From NCBI RefSeq assembly GCF_009389715.1, contig NC_052394.1, positions 21,950,899 to 22,014,898 of the forward strand: DNA of 64,000 bases, given 5' to 3'. The notes beneath the pieces were generated by a model that had not been told where the DNA came from, ran no database searches, and saw only the letters and a list, made by a program, of their open reading frames with translations. Shown piece by piece: positions 32,806 to 51,584 of this stretch; the stretch's first letter is position 1, and every line of letters begins with the position of its first letter. Source of the stretch: Phoenix dactylifera. Taxonomy: Eukaryota > Streptophyta > Magnoliopsida > Arecales > Arecaceae. Position numbers and translations under genes: made by a program.

Positions 32806-33290
32806 AGCCCGGTCTGGGAGGACAGATACCACCGATAGGAACACATCTTCAATATTATCATGGTGCATCCACTGATTATATGGGCAAAAATCTTTTTTCA
32901 CAAGCTTTCATTCTTTAATTCAGCATCAAGAACCATCTTCCAGCCTTGACAAAACAGAGGCAAGAATGGAGAATCGTGAGGGAATTTCAGTTATTGCATT
33001 TAAAGGATCCAATTCGTTTCTCTGTTTCTCTGATTTTAAAAAAGCTTTTATTATTTGGTGATTGATTGGATCTTAGCTCTGTTCTTCTTCTGTCTTCTTT
33101 TTGTTGTGGCCTTTATCTTCCTCGTATAGGCTTCATTCACGGTTACCCCCCAAAAAAAGGTGGGGGAGGGGAAGAGTGTACGCTGTTGCATGGTTTATAC
33201 GTCACTTTAGATCTTAAACAGTTTCATGTGGTGTATATTCGAGTACGTAGGCCCTAACTCAAAAATGACTGTTATCAATTGTAGAAATGG
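32806..33290 (+). other. 3' UTR of the unit 1 ECA gene (inferred)
   Basis: Sequence after the TAA stop (32803-32805) stays closely similar to 50295-50780 in unit 2. The true poly(A) site is not visible. Confidence 0.4.
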
Positions 33291-35035
33291 ACTTATCATC
33301 CGTTATTGCCCTCTTATTTGCTCTATTTCTGCTGGATTTTCTTAAACGAAGCAATCTTGAGGTGATATCAACTGCCCCATAATTTTATTTTACATACTGA
33401 CATCGAAGTAGTGAGATTCTTTTCATTTAGTATTTGTCAGATTATGCGCTAGATTCCAACTGGTGTGCTAAATTTCTGATTGTCAATGTGCTGTGGCTTT
33501 CATTTTCCATGCCCAACAATTTATGTGCCGTTCAACAATGGAATGTCCAATGATTATTTTCTTTTCTAGGTGCATGGTTCATGTTTTTTAAGAGAAGTCA
33601 ACTAATGGGAAAATTTTCTGTATCATTCCCAGAAAATATCTAAAATTGAAAGAAACTCAGACTCATTCTGAATGGAAAAGAGAGAACATATGGCAGATTA
33701 CGTTGAGCAGCTACGCACAGCAACTGACAAATCTTCTTCATGAGGAGCATGACACCAGCAAGGTTCTTCACTGACCCATTCAGAGGTGGTAGCTGCACCT
33801 GCCAAACCCCTGCAACTTGCCCCTTTGAAAGACTGATGCTGTGATAAAAGTGATGGTAACCTTCTGATGGATAGCCCTTGTGAAGTATCTGGTTATCCCT
33901 TGTCATAGCATACCTTTTAATGTTCACCTAAACTTTTCTTTGGCTGCTCATAGCATTGCAAAATGTCATATCGGCTAACAGCCATATCATCCTTAAATTT
34001 AGGTTATATTATCTGACCCATCCTTATGTGAAAGCTAACTCTAAATCCTAAAAGCTCTCACATTCTCGTATTTTTAAAGTCCCCGACGATTTTTTCGTCT
34101 CCCACCATTTCCTAGTGCGGCGGCCAGACTTTCCTTTCCAGCGTGCACTATGACGACAATCAAACTCTCCTCTCCAGCTCGACTTAGCACCACCATGGCG
34201 ATCGGACTCCCTTCCCTAGCCATCGCCACTAGGCCACCTCCTCTTAGCAAGTAGATTTTTTTCTTGATCCATTTTGCCGTACATCTCCCATTGTTGATTA
34301 GTTGGATCCTACATCTTTAAGTCCGCCCCACATGCAATGCCATCCCCAGTGTGATAGCATGCAAATAAAGGGAGGCGGCGGCACAAGGTAGGGTTCGTTC
34401 GGATCTTAGCTTATTTGTTGAAAATTTTTATCAGAGATTTCATTTTTATTGAATTAGAATTTTCTTATTATTAGATTTTTTCTAAAGCCTTTTAGTTTTG
34501 TCCTTTACTCCTTTTTTTAAAAAAAAAAATCAATATTTAATTCATGTTGTCTTCCCTGTGTCACCAAAATGAATTCTCGGTATATAATTCAGGTGTCGTG
34601 TAAACCCACATTATCTATAATTTTCTAATTTCAATAATTAGGTTTCAAATCGGTTATTGGAAGAATGTTTTTTTGACAATAACTATGGTTCTTAGAGAAC
34701 TCAAACTAGAATTTCACGGTTGAAATACTAAATACCAAAAACCAAATTAGACTTTCATTAGTAGATCATCTAATAACAAGATTGATAACCAAAATGGACT
34801 CTTTGATAATCATTGTTTATAGAAATATATGGGAAAAAAAAGGGAATCGAATAGAGCTTCAGTTGGTATTTCAAAGAATGTAATACATAGAAAAAAAAAG
34901 GAAAAAATTCTTCCATGATACTAATTGTAGCGTGCACAAAAAAAAACAAATAATAGCTTTGAAATCTTTATTTTCTTTTATTTCTCCATGCATGGTGAGG
35001 GTATTTTACTAGTTCATCCTTATATGCATGAAGGA
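33291..35035. other. Duplicated intergenic DNA, no gene called
   Basis: Similar to 50780-53490 with indels. A minus-strand frame at 33640-33927 looks mildly coding-like (...GVWQVQLPPLNGSVKNL...), but its counterpart in unit 2 near 51585-51830 is broken by indels, so it is probably not functional. No domain recognised. Confidence 0.5.
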
Positions 35036-35966
35036 ACAAACGTAGCCCTGAAGGAGGCCAGTCCATCCACCATGCGATATACATCTTGACATAGAGGGTG
35101 CCGATCCGTCCTGCCGGCTCCGCTCTCGATTCAGTCAATCACCGTGGTGGAGTCCCCCTCGAGAAAGACCCAGTCAGCCCCCAGATACTGCCTGGCATGC
35201 ATGAGGCCCTTCCATGCCGTATGCAACTCCACCAAGAGTACAGTCTCATCAAAGGTGTGTCATCCTCCGGCCGCGATAAATCTGGACTTCTGGTCTCCAA
35301 TCACGAAGCCCACTCTGCACCTGCTACCGTTCTTAGAGATATTGCCATCGAAATTCATCTTGAGAAAATCAGAGGATGGGGGTTTTCAGGATACCAAAAC
35401 AGGACTATGCGCCGTGCGAGCGAAAAAAAACCCCAGATGTCCCTGCCCTCTCCAGGTGAGTCCCCCATGATGGCATTCGACAACTCAGCCGCATGCAACA
35501 TGGCTCTATCCACCACTGATCTCGGGTGCAGTCGTCTGCCCTCAAATAATCTAGCATTCCAGTCCAACCATATGTGGTACGTCAGGAATGCCCATCTAGC
35601 TGCCCACTATCTTGAGGATGGTCTACGTCGTGAGTCCCTCAACTGGCTTAGGAATACCTCTATAGATGTAAGGATCTGCGGGGGGGCTGAGTCAGCACCC
35701 CAAATTTGAAACACTCGCGAACACCTAAATAGAACGTGGTTGATGGTCTCCTCTTTCCCCGAGCATCCCTCATGGTTAGACGAGATCCGAACTTCCCTTC
35801 TTGATAGAACCCCTCTAGTCGGCAGGCACCTTACTCGGGTGATTTCTTCTGGGAGGACGCTGCATCTCTATCGTAGCCCTTATGTAGCATTTTGCTTGCT
35901 AGCTTCGTTAGGTATACTCAAGTGCGTATGTGGTGGGTCGCGTTGTACCCAAAAAAAAAGAAAATA
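35036..35966. mobile_element. LINE insertion with inverted 5' part, only in unit 1
   Basis: Unit 2 has an uninterrupted site (GAAGGAGACAATTTATTTC at about 53490). The minus strand from about 35880 down to 35040 encodes the end of a plant LINE polyprotein: a zf-RVT-like part (LPTRGVLSRR, then NHVLFRCSRVFQIWG), followed by an RNase H domain (FLKMNFDGNISKNG, LLVELHTAWKGLMHAR, FLEGDSTTVID), with several in-frame stops. The right end (about 35885-35960) instead reads like a LINE 3' end on the plus strand, GTCGCGTTGTACCC plus a poly(A). Opposite orientations within one insertion fit twin-primed integration. A clear target-site duplication was not found. It is dead as a coding element. Confidence 0.75.
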
Positions 35967-36039
35967 ATTTATTTCATAAGATATTGCAACGAATGACCAC
36001 CTCTTATCACATCGGAATCATGCGCTCACGGTCACCGTT

Positions 36040-36545
36040 TCACCATCTTCTCCATGCCCTGGGATTCCTTTAGGAGCTCCGACAGTCGCACTGCCAAACT
36101 TCTTTTTGCTCTAGGGGAGCCCCCATGCTCTCCTATTATGGTCTCCAGCTCCATTTCCCAACCTTAGGAATTGACTCGTTCTTCGCAAACGCAATCTGAA
36201 AAACAGGAGAACGCATAAGAGGAGATGAGTCATATCAACTACGTTAATAATAGAACAGCCAGAAAGTGGCGTGATAGAGTAGAGTACTAACAGTGAGAGA
36301 GCCAGAAGGAGAGTGTGTGAAGAGGATGGAAGATCCATGACCGAATGTCTCGGCCTGGAAGGTCTCTTAATTTGAACTTCTCGATAGCCACAGCTTCGGC
36401 TTTGGTGTAGTTTCCGGCAGCCTTCCATATTGCGATGCAGTTCTCGGCCACCTTCTCCGAGTACTGCGGGCTGGTCAGCGGCCGGATCATGACCGCTCCG
36501 GCGAACTTCTCAAAAGGACCTGCCTCTATGGAAGCAAAGGAACCG
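36040..36545 (-). pseudogene. Remnant of an unidentified minus-strand gene, unit 1 copy
   Basis: Minus strand: a coding-like piece from about 36535 to 36340 reads [20 protein letters not shown] and then [20 protein letters not shown], followed by [13 protein letters not shown]. After an intron-like gap a second piece follows (about 36200-36050), entered after TTTTTCAG and ending LSELLKESQGMEKMVKR then stop. The second piece needs a frame change to stay open, and no start exon is visible. I do not recognise the family. The related piece in unit 2 has decayed further. It could be the 3' end of a truncated gene carried along in the duplication. Confidence 0.45.
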
Positions 36546-36991
36546 AGGCGTCAACCATCCTGGTACAGGCTTGGGGATGGATGGTAAACTTACTAGTGAT
36601 GATTAAAAAATTAGCATAGAATTACAACATCATAAATTGGACATAATTGTGTTGCTTAAAACGGTGGTAATGATCATTGCTGTATGCCTACTTACGCTTA
36701 AATAAAAATTGAGTCTTGTATTAATGGTTTACATCACTTCCATATTCTTTCAACTCGGGCTCTATGCGCCCACTGTTTTTTTCGTTTTTTCACTCCCCTA
36801 TTCCTTCCATCCAATTGATACACTCCATGAATATAAAATGACTTCTGCGAATCTTGATGTGCACCAGCCAAGCAGATTTCAAAACCGGTCAATCAAAAGT
36901 TTTCAAATCACCCACGCTAAGCCCACAGTGATTATACTGAAATCATAAAGGATGATCGCTGAACTTAATCATGATTCATGATTCATGGCTG

Positions 36992-37011
36992 ACAATCACC
37001 TAACTGAAATT
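36992..37011. other. Junction between the two tandem units
   Basis: About 20 bases (AATCACCTAACTGAAATTA) lie between the last base shared with the end of unit 2 and the first base shared with the start of unit 1. No long homology is seen across the junction, which suggests end joining rather than repeat-mediated exchange. Confidence 0.6.
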
Positions 37012-37310
37012 AGGTTATCCTCTCTTTCCCAGTCACCACTCACCTAATATAAAAAGAAGAAAGACATGATGGTTTTTGGTTGGACTGATCCATTACTTAG
37101 CTTATGAAATTCATCCAGTCATGGAGCAACATACACTGATACACATACGAACAGATAAATCGGAGCAAACCAGTTCATTCATATATTGACCGGCAAAGTA
37201 ATAATAAATTAATTTTCTTCAATATATTGGTTAGTATGTATTAGCAAAAGATATATTTATTGATTCTTGATTATTCTTTTGGATGCATCTTCGTAAACGG
37301 GCGTAAATTT

Positions 37311-37369
37311 GTTTGAAGTCGGCCATTTACGGATCGAGCCAGTGAGTCAAATCACAAATTGCCATAACC
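37311..37369. mobile_element. Right-end remnant of the hAT MITE in unit 2
   Basis: TTTGAAGTCGGCCATTTAC and GAGCCAGTGAGTCAAATCAC up to AAAAGC match the last 60 bases of the unit 1 MITE and its right flank. The left side joins directly to sequence that in unit 1 lies 2 kb upstream. The MITE therefore predates the large duplication and was cut by a later deletion. Confidence 0.65.
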
Positions 37370-38214
37370 AAAAGCTATCTCATCTGACCGGGCAACCAAG
37401 TTGGGATCGCCAGGGACTCAGGAGGTACAAACTTGAGTCGCTCTCTCTTCTGTCACAACAGTTCAGCAACCAAACATGGCCTTGGCCGTCATGTATTTTT
37501 TCAGAAATTTCGAGTATACACATTTGTTATCAAAGTTATTCCGTACCAATCAAGAGGCTGGGAGCGACGCGTTGGAGGAGATGTGACGAAGGTTATAATC
37601 TATTATGGATAGCAGTGCTCATGTGCTGCTGATTTGGCCAGCCGCAGCATTCGATTAAAAGTTTTGTTTGCTTCCTGGCCAAAAGGAAGGCAAAGCAACC
37701 ACTGAGGTAGCAGCATAGTAGAAGCATGGTCTTATTTTTAACCAAGTAGTTTCGAGTTCAAAACGTACGGACATCGATTAAATTATGCATACCGGATACT
37801 CTCTGCTTGGACACGGGGTCTGGAAGGATGTATCGCTCTGCTGGTAGACTCGGTGGTGCCAAATATGACGTATTCACACGTGGTATTCGTGCCGGAGCCC
37901 AGAGGGGTAACCGAATCGGACCCATGGGTGGGGAGGGTATGAGTAACCGACCGGAATGCCCAACATACGGTAATTTCTATCTGCATCGAATATTCTTCTG
38001 GTGGGGTGGGGTCCAGTAGAAGCTGCTTCCCTCCCCAAGCAAAACAGTTGGTATTTTGTCAGCTCTCTATAAAGCAAAGGAAAAGAAAAGGGGGAGGATT
38101 CCATAATCCATGCTTGCTGCTAAACCTTTTGGGATCTTTTTCTTTTTTTTTTTACACGAGAGGAAGCGAAAGAAGAAAAGGAGGAGGAGACGGCACCCTA
38201 GAATAGTACTATAG

Positions 38215-38490
38215 TTATCGGTGAGTGAAACAACCTAAAAAAAAAAAATGATATATATTTGTACTAAAAAAATCAATCAGCGATAAAAATATTTTACAGC
38301 GAACTATAATTTGTTTATAATAAATATCAAAATAAAATATTTATCATAAAATATTATTTAAATAGTATTCGGACAATAAAATTATATTTTATTACTATTT
38401 TTTTCACCGTGGCACCAAGTACTTTTATTTTAATCTTTTGGTGGTAGCAAATATTTTTTATTAATAAAAATGTATTTTTATAGTATAGGC
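38215..38490. mobile_element. CACTA-like MITE fragment, unit 2 copy A
   Basis: Same AT-rich interior as 20590-20862. The right end is degenerate (ATTTTTATAGTATAG). Confidence 0.35.
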
Positions 38491-38779
38491 TGTCTTGTCC
38501 AAGGGTCGTCTGCATGATTGAAAATTGGTTTGACGAAAGAGAAGTAGCTGTCATTCTTAGTGAATATCTACGTGCTTGCGTTCTTGCATCCTTTTCATGC
38601 CCTAGGGCGGGTCCCGCGAAGGTCAAAAGGCTTGCTTGCTCGCTTGTGAAGTACTAAAATTGTACCAAAATGTGCGGTGTCTTGTCGACGGTTGATTGAA
38701 AGAGAAAAGATCCCATGATCCATGCCTGTCGCTAAACCTTTTGAAATCCTTTTTTTTTTTTTACACGAGAGAAAGTGAA

Positions 38780-38810
<31 letters not shown>

Positions 38811-38859
38811 TGAGACGGCGCCCTAGAGTAGTTACTCTACAGTTATCAATAACCGAAAC

Positions 38860-39115
38860 AACCATCAAAAAATAATAACATAGTAATAGGTGTACTAAAA
38901 AAAAAAATCAAACAGTAACAAAATATTTTACAACGAACTTGCAAATTATCGCTAATAAATATCAAAAAAATATTTATTATAAAATATAATTTAAGTAGTA
39001 TTTTGAGCAACAAAATTATATTTTATTACTATTTTTTATCACCAAATTTATGGGACTAAATACTTCTGCTTCGATTTTTTTTGATGGTAACAAATATTTT
39101 TTGTGGCTAAATCTG
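38860..39115. mobile_element. CACTA-like MITE fragment, unit 2 copy B
   Basis: Same interior again (AACAACCATCAAAAAATAAT, then AACAAAATATTTTACAACG). The right terminus has been lost. Confidence 0.35.
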
Positions 39116-40344
39116 GTCGTCATTCATTTTTTGATTGATGGCAGTCATAAAAAAAAATGGTGAGTGGCTTGGTTGCATGACAGAGAATGCGATTGATGAG
39201 AGAGGTGGTCACTGTCATGCTCGGCGAATATTCTATATGCTTGTGGTCTTGCATCCCTTTCACGCTCTAGGGCGCAAGAAGCTAAGCCCGTCTGTTTGCT
39301 AATTGCCGCAATAATACGTCTTGTGGGCAGGATGGGAGGGTCCAATTGCCTGCTTGCTCGCACTAAAATTTGTCCTGGCGACTTCTGATTGGCCGAGAGA
39401 TGGTCCCAATTCTCACATTGATCGGTGGCAAGTTGGTGCCCGCAGCTGCGTGATGCTTTTATGGGAAAAGTTCTAACTTTTCAAGGTACGAATGAGAATG
39501 AGAATGAGAACGAAAACTGACTGCACGCGCGCGCGCAAACACACGAGCAGGCATGCACAAAAAATGCATGCACCCACAAACGCAACCATGCATGATTCCT
39601 CGCATTTTCACAAAGACTTGGATCGAGCACTCCGGCTTGCAACGCATCGCTTGCAGAGTCTCTGTGTTCAGACCAAGGACGCCGCAAGATCACCTCTCGC
39701 TGCCATTAGAGCTGAGATTGTACAAGTACCGGTGGGAAATTAAGCTGGAGCCAAAGATCATGAACCTGATCTTATTAGAAGAGGAGAAAGGACAAAAATC
39801 AGCGGTGGAAACAAGCACTTGCCATCATCAAAATGGTAGGTTTAAGTATGGATGCAAACATAGCAATAGCAATAGCAATATTCCATGGTCCATTGAGCTA
39901 ATAACACATCCTAACACCACTGTAGCTGCATGTCCACGCCGTACTCCAAGTGGGGTGCAATCACCATGTCAACCTCAAGAGAGGAGAAGGGCAGTAATCC
40001 CTCACGGAAGCTGCTCGTACGAATGACGATGCTTGTGGTGGGCATTCAGAGCACGCAAGCGATCCAATCTAATACCCTGTCTGCATAAAATATTAGCCGA
40101 GTCCACTATCTTGTCTATTTCTTAACATCAAACAAATATTGGACGCTATATATAGATAATATGCAACGCCAGCTAGCATAAGTGCTGTCAAACAAATGTT
40201 TGAGTGCTCTCTATTGTTCTTGGAGGCTCGCGCCTGACCTCACCAAATTAACCTGAAAGTTGGAAGCCGCTTGCTGGCTTTGCCGAGGGAAATGGAATCA
40301 ATCCAAGGAACTCCCAAAATTCTTCTTTGTCATTTCTTCTTCGC

Positions 40345-40500
40345 TAATAATTATAATATTTCATATCTTTATTATTACATTATGCTATAAATATAATATT
40401 ATATTATATCATAATATACTGATATATTATATTAAATTATTATGCTATAGTATATAATATTATATTACTATATTACAATAATATACTATATTATAATATG
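40345..40500. repeat. Almost pure A/T block
   Basis: About 155 bases made of TATAATATTATATTA-type words with many short self-complementary stretches. The matching place in unit 1 (about 22785-22915) is ordinary mixed sequence, so the block replaced or displaced it in unit 2. Confidence 0.75.
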
Positions 40501-40639
40501 ATCAAAGCATATGATGTCATTAGTCATTCTCTTTGGAGTTGGAGTGAGAGAGGAAGTTACTTAAGGGAAATACTCGAAGAGCACGGGTGGAAGAAGGGAC
40601 ATACCGGTTGCTTTCAACTTTGGGTCGTCGTCATCACAA

Positions 40640-41470
40640 CAACTTCCCTCTTTTTTTTAGTCCCGAAAGGGAGGATCGTGGAAGTTTCTCAAATCACAAC
40701 AACTCCCCCTTTTTTTTAGTCCCGAAAGGAAGGATCGTGGAAGTTTCTCAAATCATACTTTAATGGTCGTTCGGTTATTTTTCCTGCTAATATGGATTAA
40801 ATAATCTGTAGGTACTTAGCATTCGATTACAACCAATTAGATATCTGGCAGTAAATTTCTTTCCCTTTATGAATTTTCTGTGCTAAGATTTAGAATCACA
40901 ATAACATTGTATTCGAGTTCCAGAGATATTCCTAGGGAATACATCTTGGATGCAATTTTTTAATCACCTGAAATAATAGCGGTTTGATCTTCTCTTTCTT
41001 GCTCCTCACAAAAGATAGTCATCAATGGAGCAAGCTATAAAACCATATAGAGAGAAGAGGGGAACTTAGCCTTTATATAGAAAACCTAAGAAAGCCTTCT
41101 CATTAAGGGTTCCAAATCCTAATTGGATTTTCTGGCCTACATACCAAAATTATCATAATAAATAGGATTCAATCCTATTCATCAAAGATGCACTAAAGCT
41201 CATAAAATAAAATGATCATACATCATATTAAGCTTAACTATAGTACCATTATGAGATATACGTCTGATCTATTTTATAAAATAAAAAATATGCAATCAGT
41301 GGACGTTCATATTTTGAAATTATTCTAACAGTCGCCGTCACAACAACTCTCTCTTTTTTTTTTTTTTTTCCCCAAAAAGGAAGGATCGTGGAAGTTTCTC
41401 AAATCATACTTTAATGATCGTTCAGTCATTTTTCCTGCTAATATGGATTAAATAATCTGTAGACTGTAGG
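40640..41470. repeat. Three-fold local repeat with an inserted block, unit 2
   Basis: TCACAACAACT..C(T)n followed by GAAAGG(A/G)AGGATCGTGGAAG occurs at about 40636, 40696 and 41338 (the third with AAAAAGGAAGG). The second and third copies are followed by AATCATACTTTAATG and the same flank to about 41510. A 0.49 kb block (about 40851-41335) separates them and ends in TTCTAACA, which is LTR-like but unproven. Unit 1 has a single copy at 23050-23160. Confidence 0.65.
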
Positions 41471-42655
41471 TGCTTGGCATTCGACGATAACCAATTAGGT
41501 ATCTGGTTCATACTAAGTGTCCATTTATTTTTAAATTAAGTGATAAGTACTTAGATAGTACCTTAGTTATTATTAGTCATTGTACCTGTCGATCTCAAGA
41601 TAGTCGACTCTTGATGGCGTCGAAGCTCGCTCAATTATCTTATGTATGTCAACTACCGATGACCTCAAAGCTTGCCCAACTGGTGGACAAGCTTTTCCAT
41701 CATATATATTAAAAATTATCTAAATAAAATATTTAAACAACATAAATATTACTAATATTTTAGCGCTTGGCAATAGATGAAAAAAGAGCATGGTTAGAGT
41801 TAAGTTCTGAAGCGCCTTTATTGTTATTTTTATTATTTTATTGTAGCATACGGTCTACGGAGTTCCCTTTTTTTCCCATGAATAGCATTCTTCCTTCCGA
41901 ATTCTGCACGCACTTCACAGTCTACCTTAATATTTAGATCTCGATATTGTGCCACATCTCTTCATATTTATTTCTAGAAATTTTGTAAACTAATTATTAA
42001 TTAAAGAATTTGAATCATTTCAATATTTTCATAAAAAGAGAGAGACATTTATGCTCCATCAGAATATCATGATTCGCTCAATGAAATTTTTGTTATCTAT
42101 ATTTTGACATAAAAACATAAATTTTTGGCCACCACACCTCTCTCGTCTTATGATGAATGTATAAAATAAAAGATTTTGATTTATGAGGGTATTTTGAACT
42201 ATTACTGATATTATATCAAAAATATTTATGAAGCATGCTATCTGCCTTAATTATTTTTATGCTAATATAAATTTGATACCGTGGGATCTAAGTGTTGGTT
42301 TATTAAGAAAGTAAATAATTAATAGCACCGATTTAAGTTTTTTGAAAAATATTATTTTTTAACTCTAAAATATAGAAAAATACGAACGACATAAACAATA
42401 GGCTAGTAGAAAATAAAGATCATACAATATGTAATTTAACATATTTATAGCATCAGTACGAATTTGATATCAAACTAAGCTGAAATTGCATATAAATACT
42501 GTCCATAGATTTTGATCCAAATTATACAATTTACCAAGTTAAAATCGGTCAACCTTTTCTCTGTTTTTTTTTTTTTTTATTGTTGATTGGGCAAAAAGTA
42601 CTTACAACCTGCTTATTCTATTAGCTTTCTTTGCTCACTACATGCCCCAACCTAT

Positions 42656-43029
42656 ATTTAATAATATTTATTAATAAATATTATCGATGCACATGCATCC
42701 GCCATGTCACGAGGAGTCCCTGCAGGTACTCCACTCCACCCCTTTAAAGAAGCTTCTCCTCTCCCTTTCCATCCTGCCTCAAACACAAGAAGCCTGCCGG
42801 CGAGACACCGAGAGAGCCACCGTGAAATCTCTTGATTTCGGGCTACAAAAGCCTAATAAATCCCTCCGCCTCCCCGTCCCTTCTTCTTTCCTCTCCGACG
42901 CCTTTCTTGTTCTCCTCCACCAATCCCCGCTGCTTGGGTTTTCCTACTTCATCTCCGCAGTCCGTAGAAAGATTTGTTTTTTCCCGTACTTTTCTGTTTT
43001 TCATGCAAGATTATAAAAAAGCGATCTTG
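42656..43029 (+). promoter_or_regulatory. 5' flank and leader of the unit 2 ECA gene
   Basis: Conserves the AT block (42656-42686) and CT-rich leader of unit 1, with indels. Here the frame of the ATG stays open upstream to 42832, so a longer N-terminus is formally possible. The conserved start at 43030 is preferred because it aligns with unit 1. Confidence 0.35.
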
Positions 43030-50294
<7,265 letters not shown>

Positions 50295-50780
50295 TGCCCG
50301 GTCTGGGAGGACGGATACCACCAATAGTAACACATCTTCAATATTATCATGGTGCATCCACGGATTATATGGGCAAAAATCTTTTTTCACAAACTTTCTT
50401 TCTTTAATTCAGCATCAAGAGCCATCTTCCGACCTCGACAAAACAGAGGCAAGAATGGAGAATCGAGAAGGAGTTTCAGTTATTGCATTTAAAGGATCCA
50501 ATTCGTTTCTCTGTTTCTCTGATTTTAAAAAGCTTTTATTATTTCGGTGATTGATTGGATCTTAGCTCTGTTCTCTGTCTTCTTCTTGTTGTGGCCTTTA
50601 TCTTCCTTGTATATGGCTTCATTCACGGTTAGCAAAAAAAATAAATAATAAAGGATGGGGGAGGGGAAGAGTGCACGCTGTTGCATGGTTTATACGTCAC
50701 TTTAGATCTTAAACAGTTTCATGCGGTGTATATTCGAGTACTTAGGTCCTAACTTGTAAATGCTGGTTATCAATTGGAGA
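50295..50780 (+). other. 3' UTR of the unit 2 ECA gene (inferred)
   Basis: Closely similar to 32806-33290, with a small AAAAAAATAAATAATAAAGG insertion near 50634. Confidence 0.4.
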
Positions 50781-51172
50781 AATGGACTTATCATCCGTTA
50801 TTGCCCTCTTATTTGCTCTATTTCTGCTGGATTTTCTTAAACGAAGCAATCTTGAGGTGATATCAACTGCTCCATAATTTTATTTTACATGCTGACATCG
50901 AAGTAGTAAGATTCTTTTCATTTAGTATTTGTCAGATTATGCACGAGATTCCAACTTGTGTGCTAAATTTTCTGATTGTCAATGTGCTGTGGCTTTCATT
51001 TTCCATGCCCAACAATTTATGTGCCGTTCAACAATGGAATGTCCAATGATTATTTTGTTTTCTAGGTGCATGGTTCATGTTTTTTAAGAGAAGTCAACTA
51101 ATGGGAAAATTTTCTGTATCATTCCCAGAAAATATCTAAAATTGAAAGAAACTCAAGACTCATTCTGAATGG

Positions 51173-51584
51173 TTCAGTAACTCGATACAAAAATTAAAAA
51201 TATTTTGATAATTTTTTTAAAAAAATAATTTTTAAAAAAATACATTTGCATAAAAGAAATTATAGCTCTAACGAATGCATGACCTGTTGTCTGGTGATTC
51301 GTAATCATGTATCTAAATTTTCAGATTCCATCTTATGCCGATATGAGATGGCACCGATCCCCTACCAATACCTATTTTGCAGCGCCCGGAAATTCTTTTG
51401 AGTTCCATGGTTCTAGCAAATGAAGAGAGAAATCAGATGGTTCTGGCAAAACGAAGAGAGAAATCGCAACAAAGAAATACTAACAGATAAGTTCCTCTTT
51501 TCGATCTTTAGGAACGTTTACAGGGATACTTTTTACTGTTTCTCTGGAAGAGGAGAGGAGCAATAGGTATTATGCAAAGGATGG
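51173..51584. other. 412-bp block present only in unit 2
   Basis: The shared flanks CTGAATGG and AAAAGAGAGAACATATGGC are adjacent in unit 1 (about 33670) but separated here. ATGG borders the block on both sides. The block holds two copies of ATGGTTCTRGCAAA..GAAGAGAGAAATC (51408-51464). It may be an insertion here or a deletion in unit 1. Confidence 0.65.

Larger units (their letters stand above)
38055..39380. repeat. Local tandem duplication of about 0.65 kb inside unit 2
   Basis: Unit A (about 38055-38690) and unit B (about 38691-39380) share, in order, CCATGC..GCTAAACCTTTTG, a T run with ACACGAGAG, GACGGC(A/G)CCCTAGA, the CACTA-like AT-rich element, and CTTGCATCC(C/T)TTTCA followed by CCTAGGGCG or CTCTAGGGCG. 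Unit 1 has one such segment (20520-21100), which resembles B more than A around GATTGATGAGAGAGGTGGTC. A (GA)n microsatellite sits in B at about 38779-38806. Confidence 0.7.

Noticed and set aside
33640-33927. Minus-strand frame that looks mildly protein-like
   Set aside because: The duplicated counterpart near 51585-51830 has frame-breaking indels and no domain was recognised.
35098-35709. 203-codon plus-strand frame
   Set aside because: It is antisense to the zf-RVT/RNase H pieces of the inserted LINE, which read on the minus strand.
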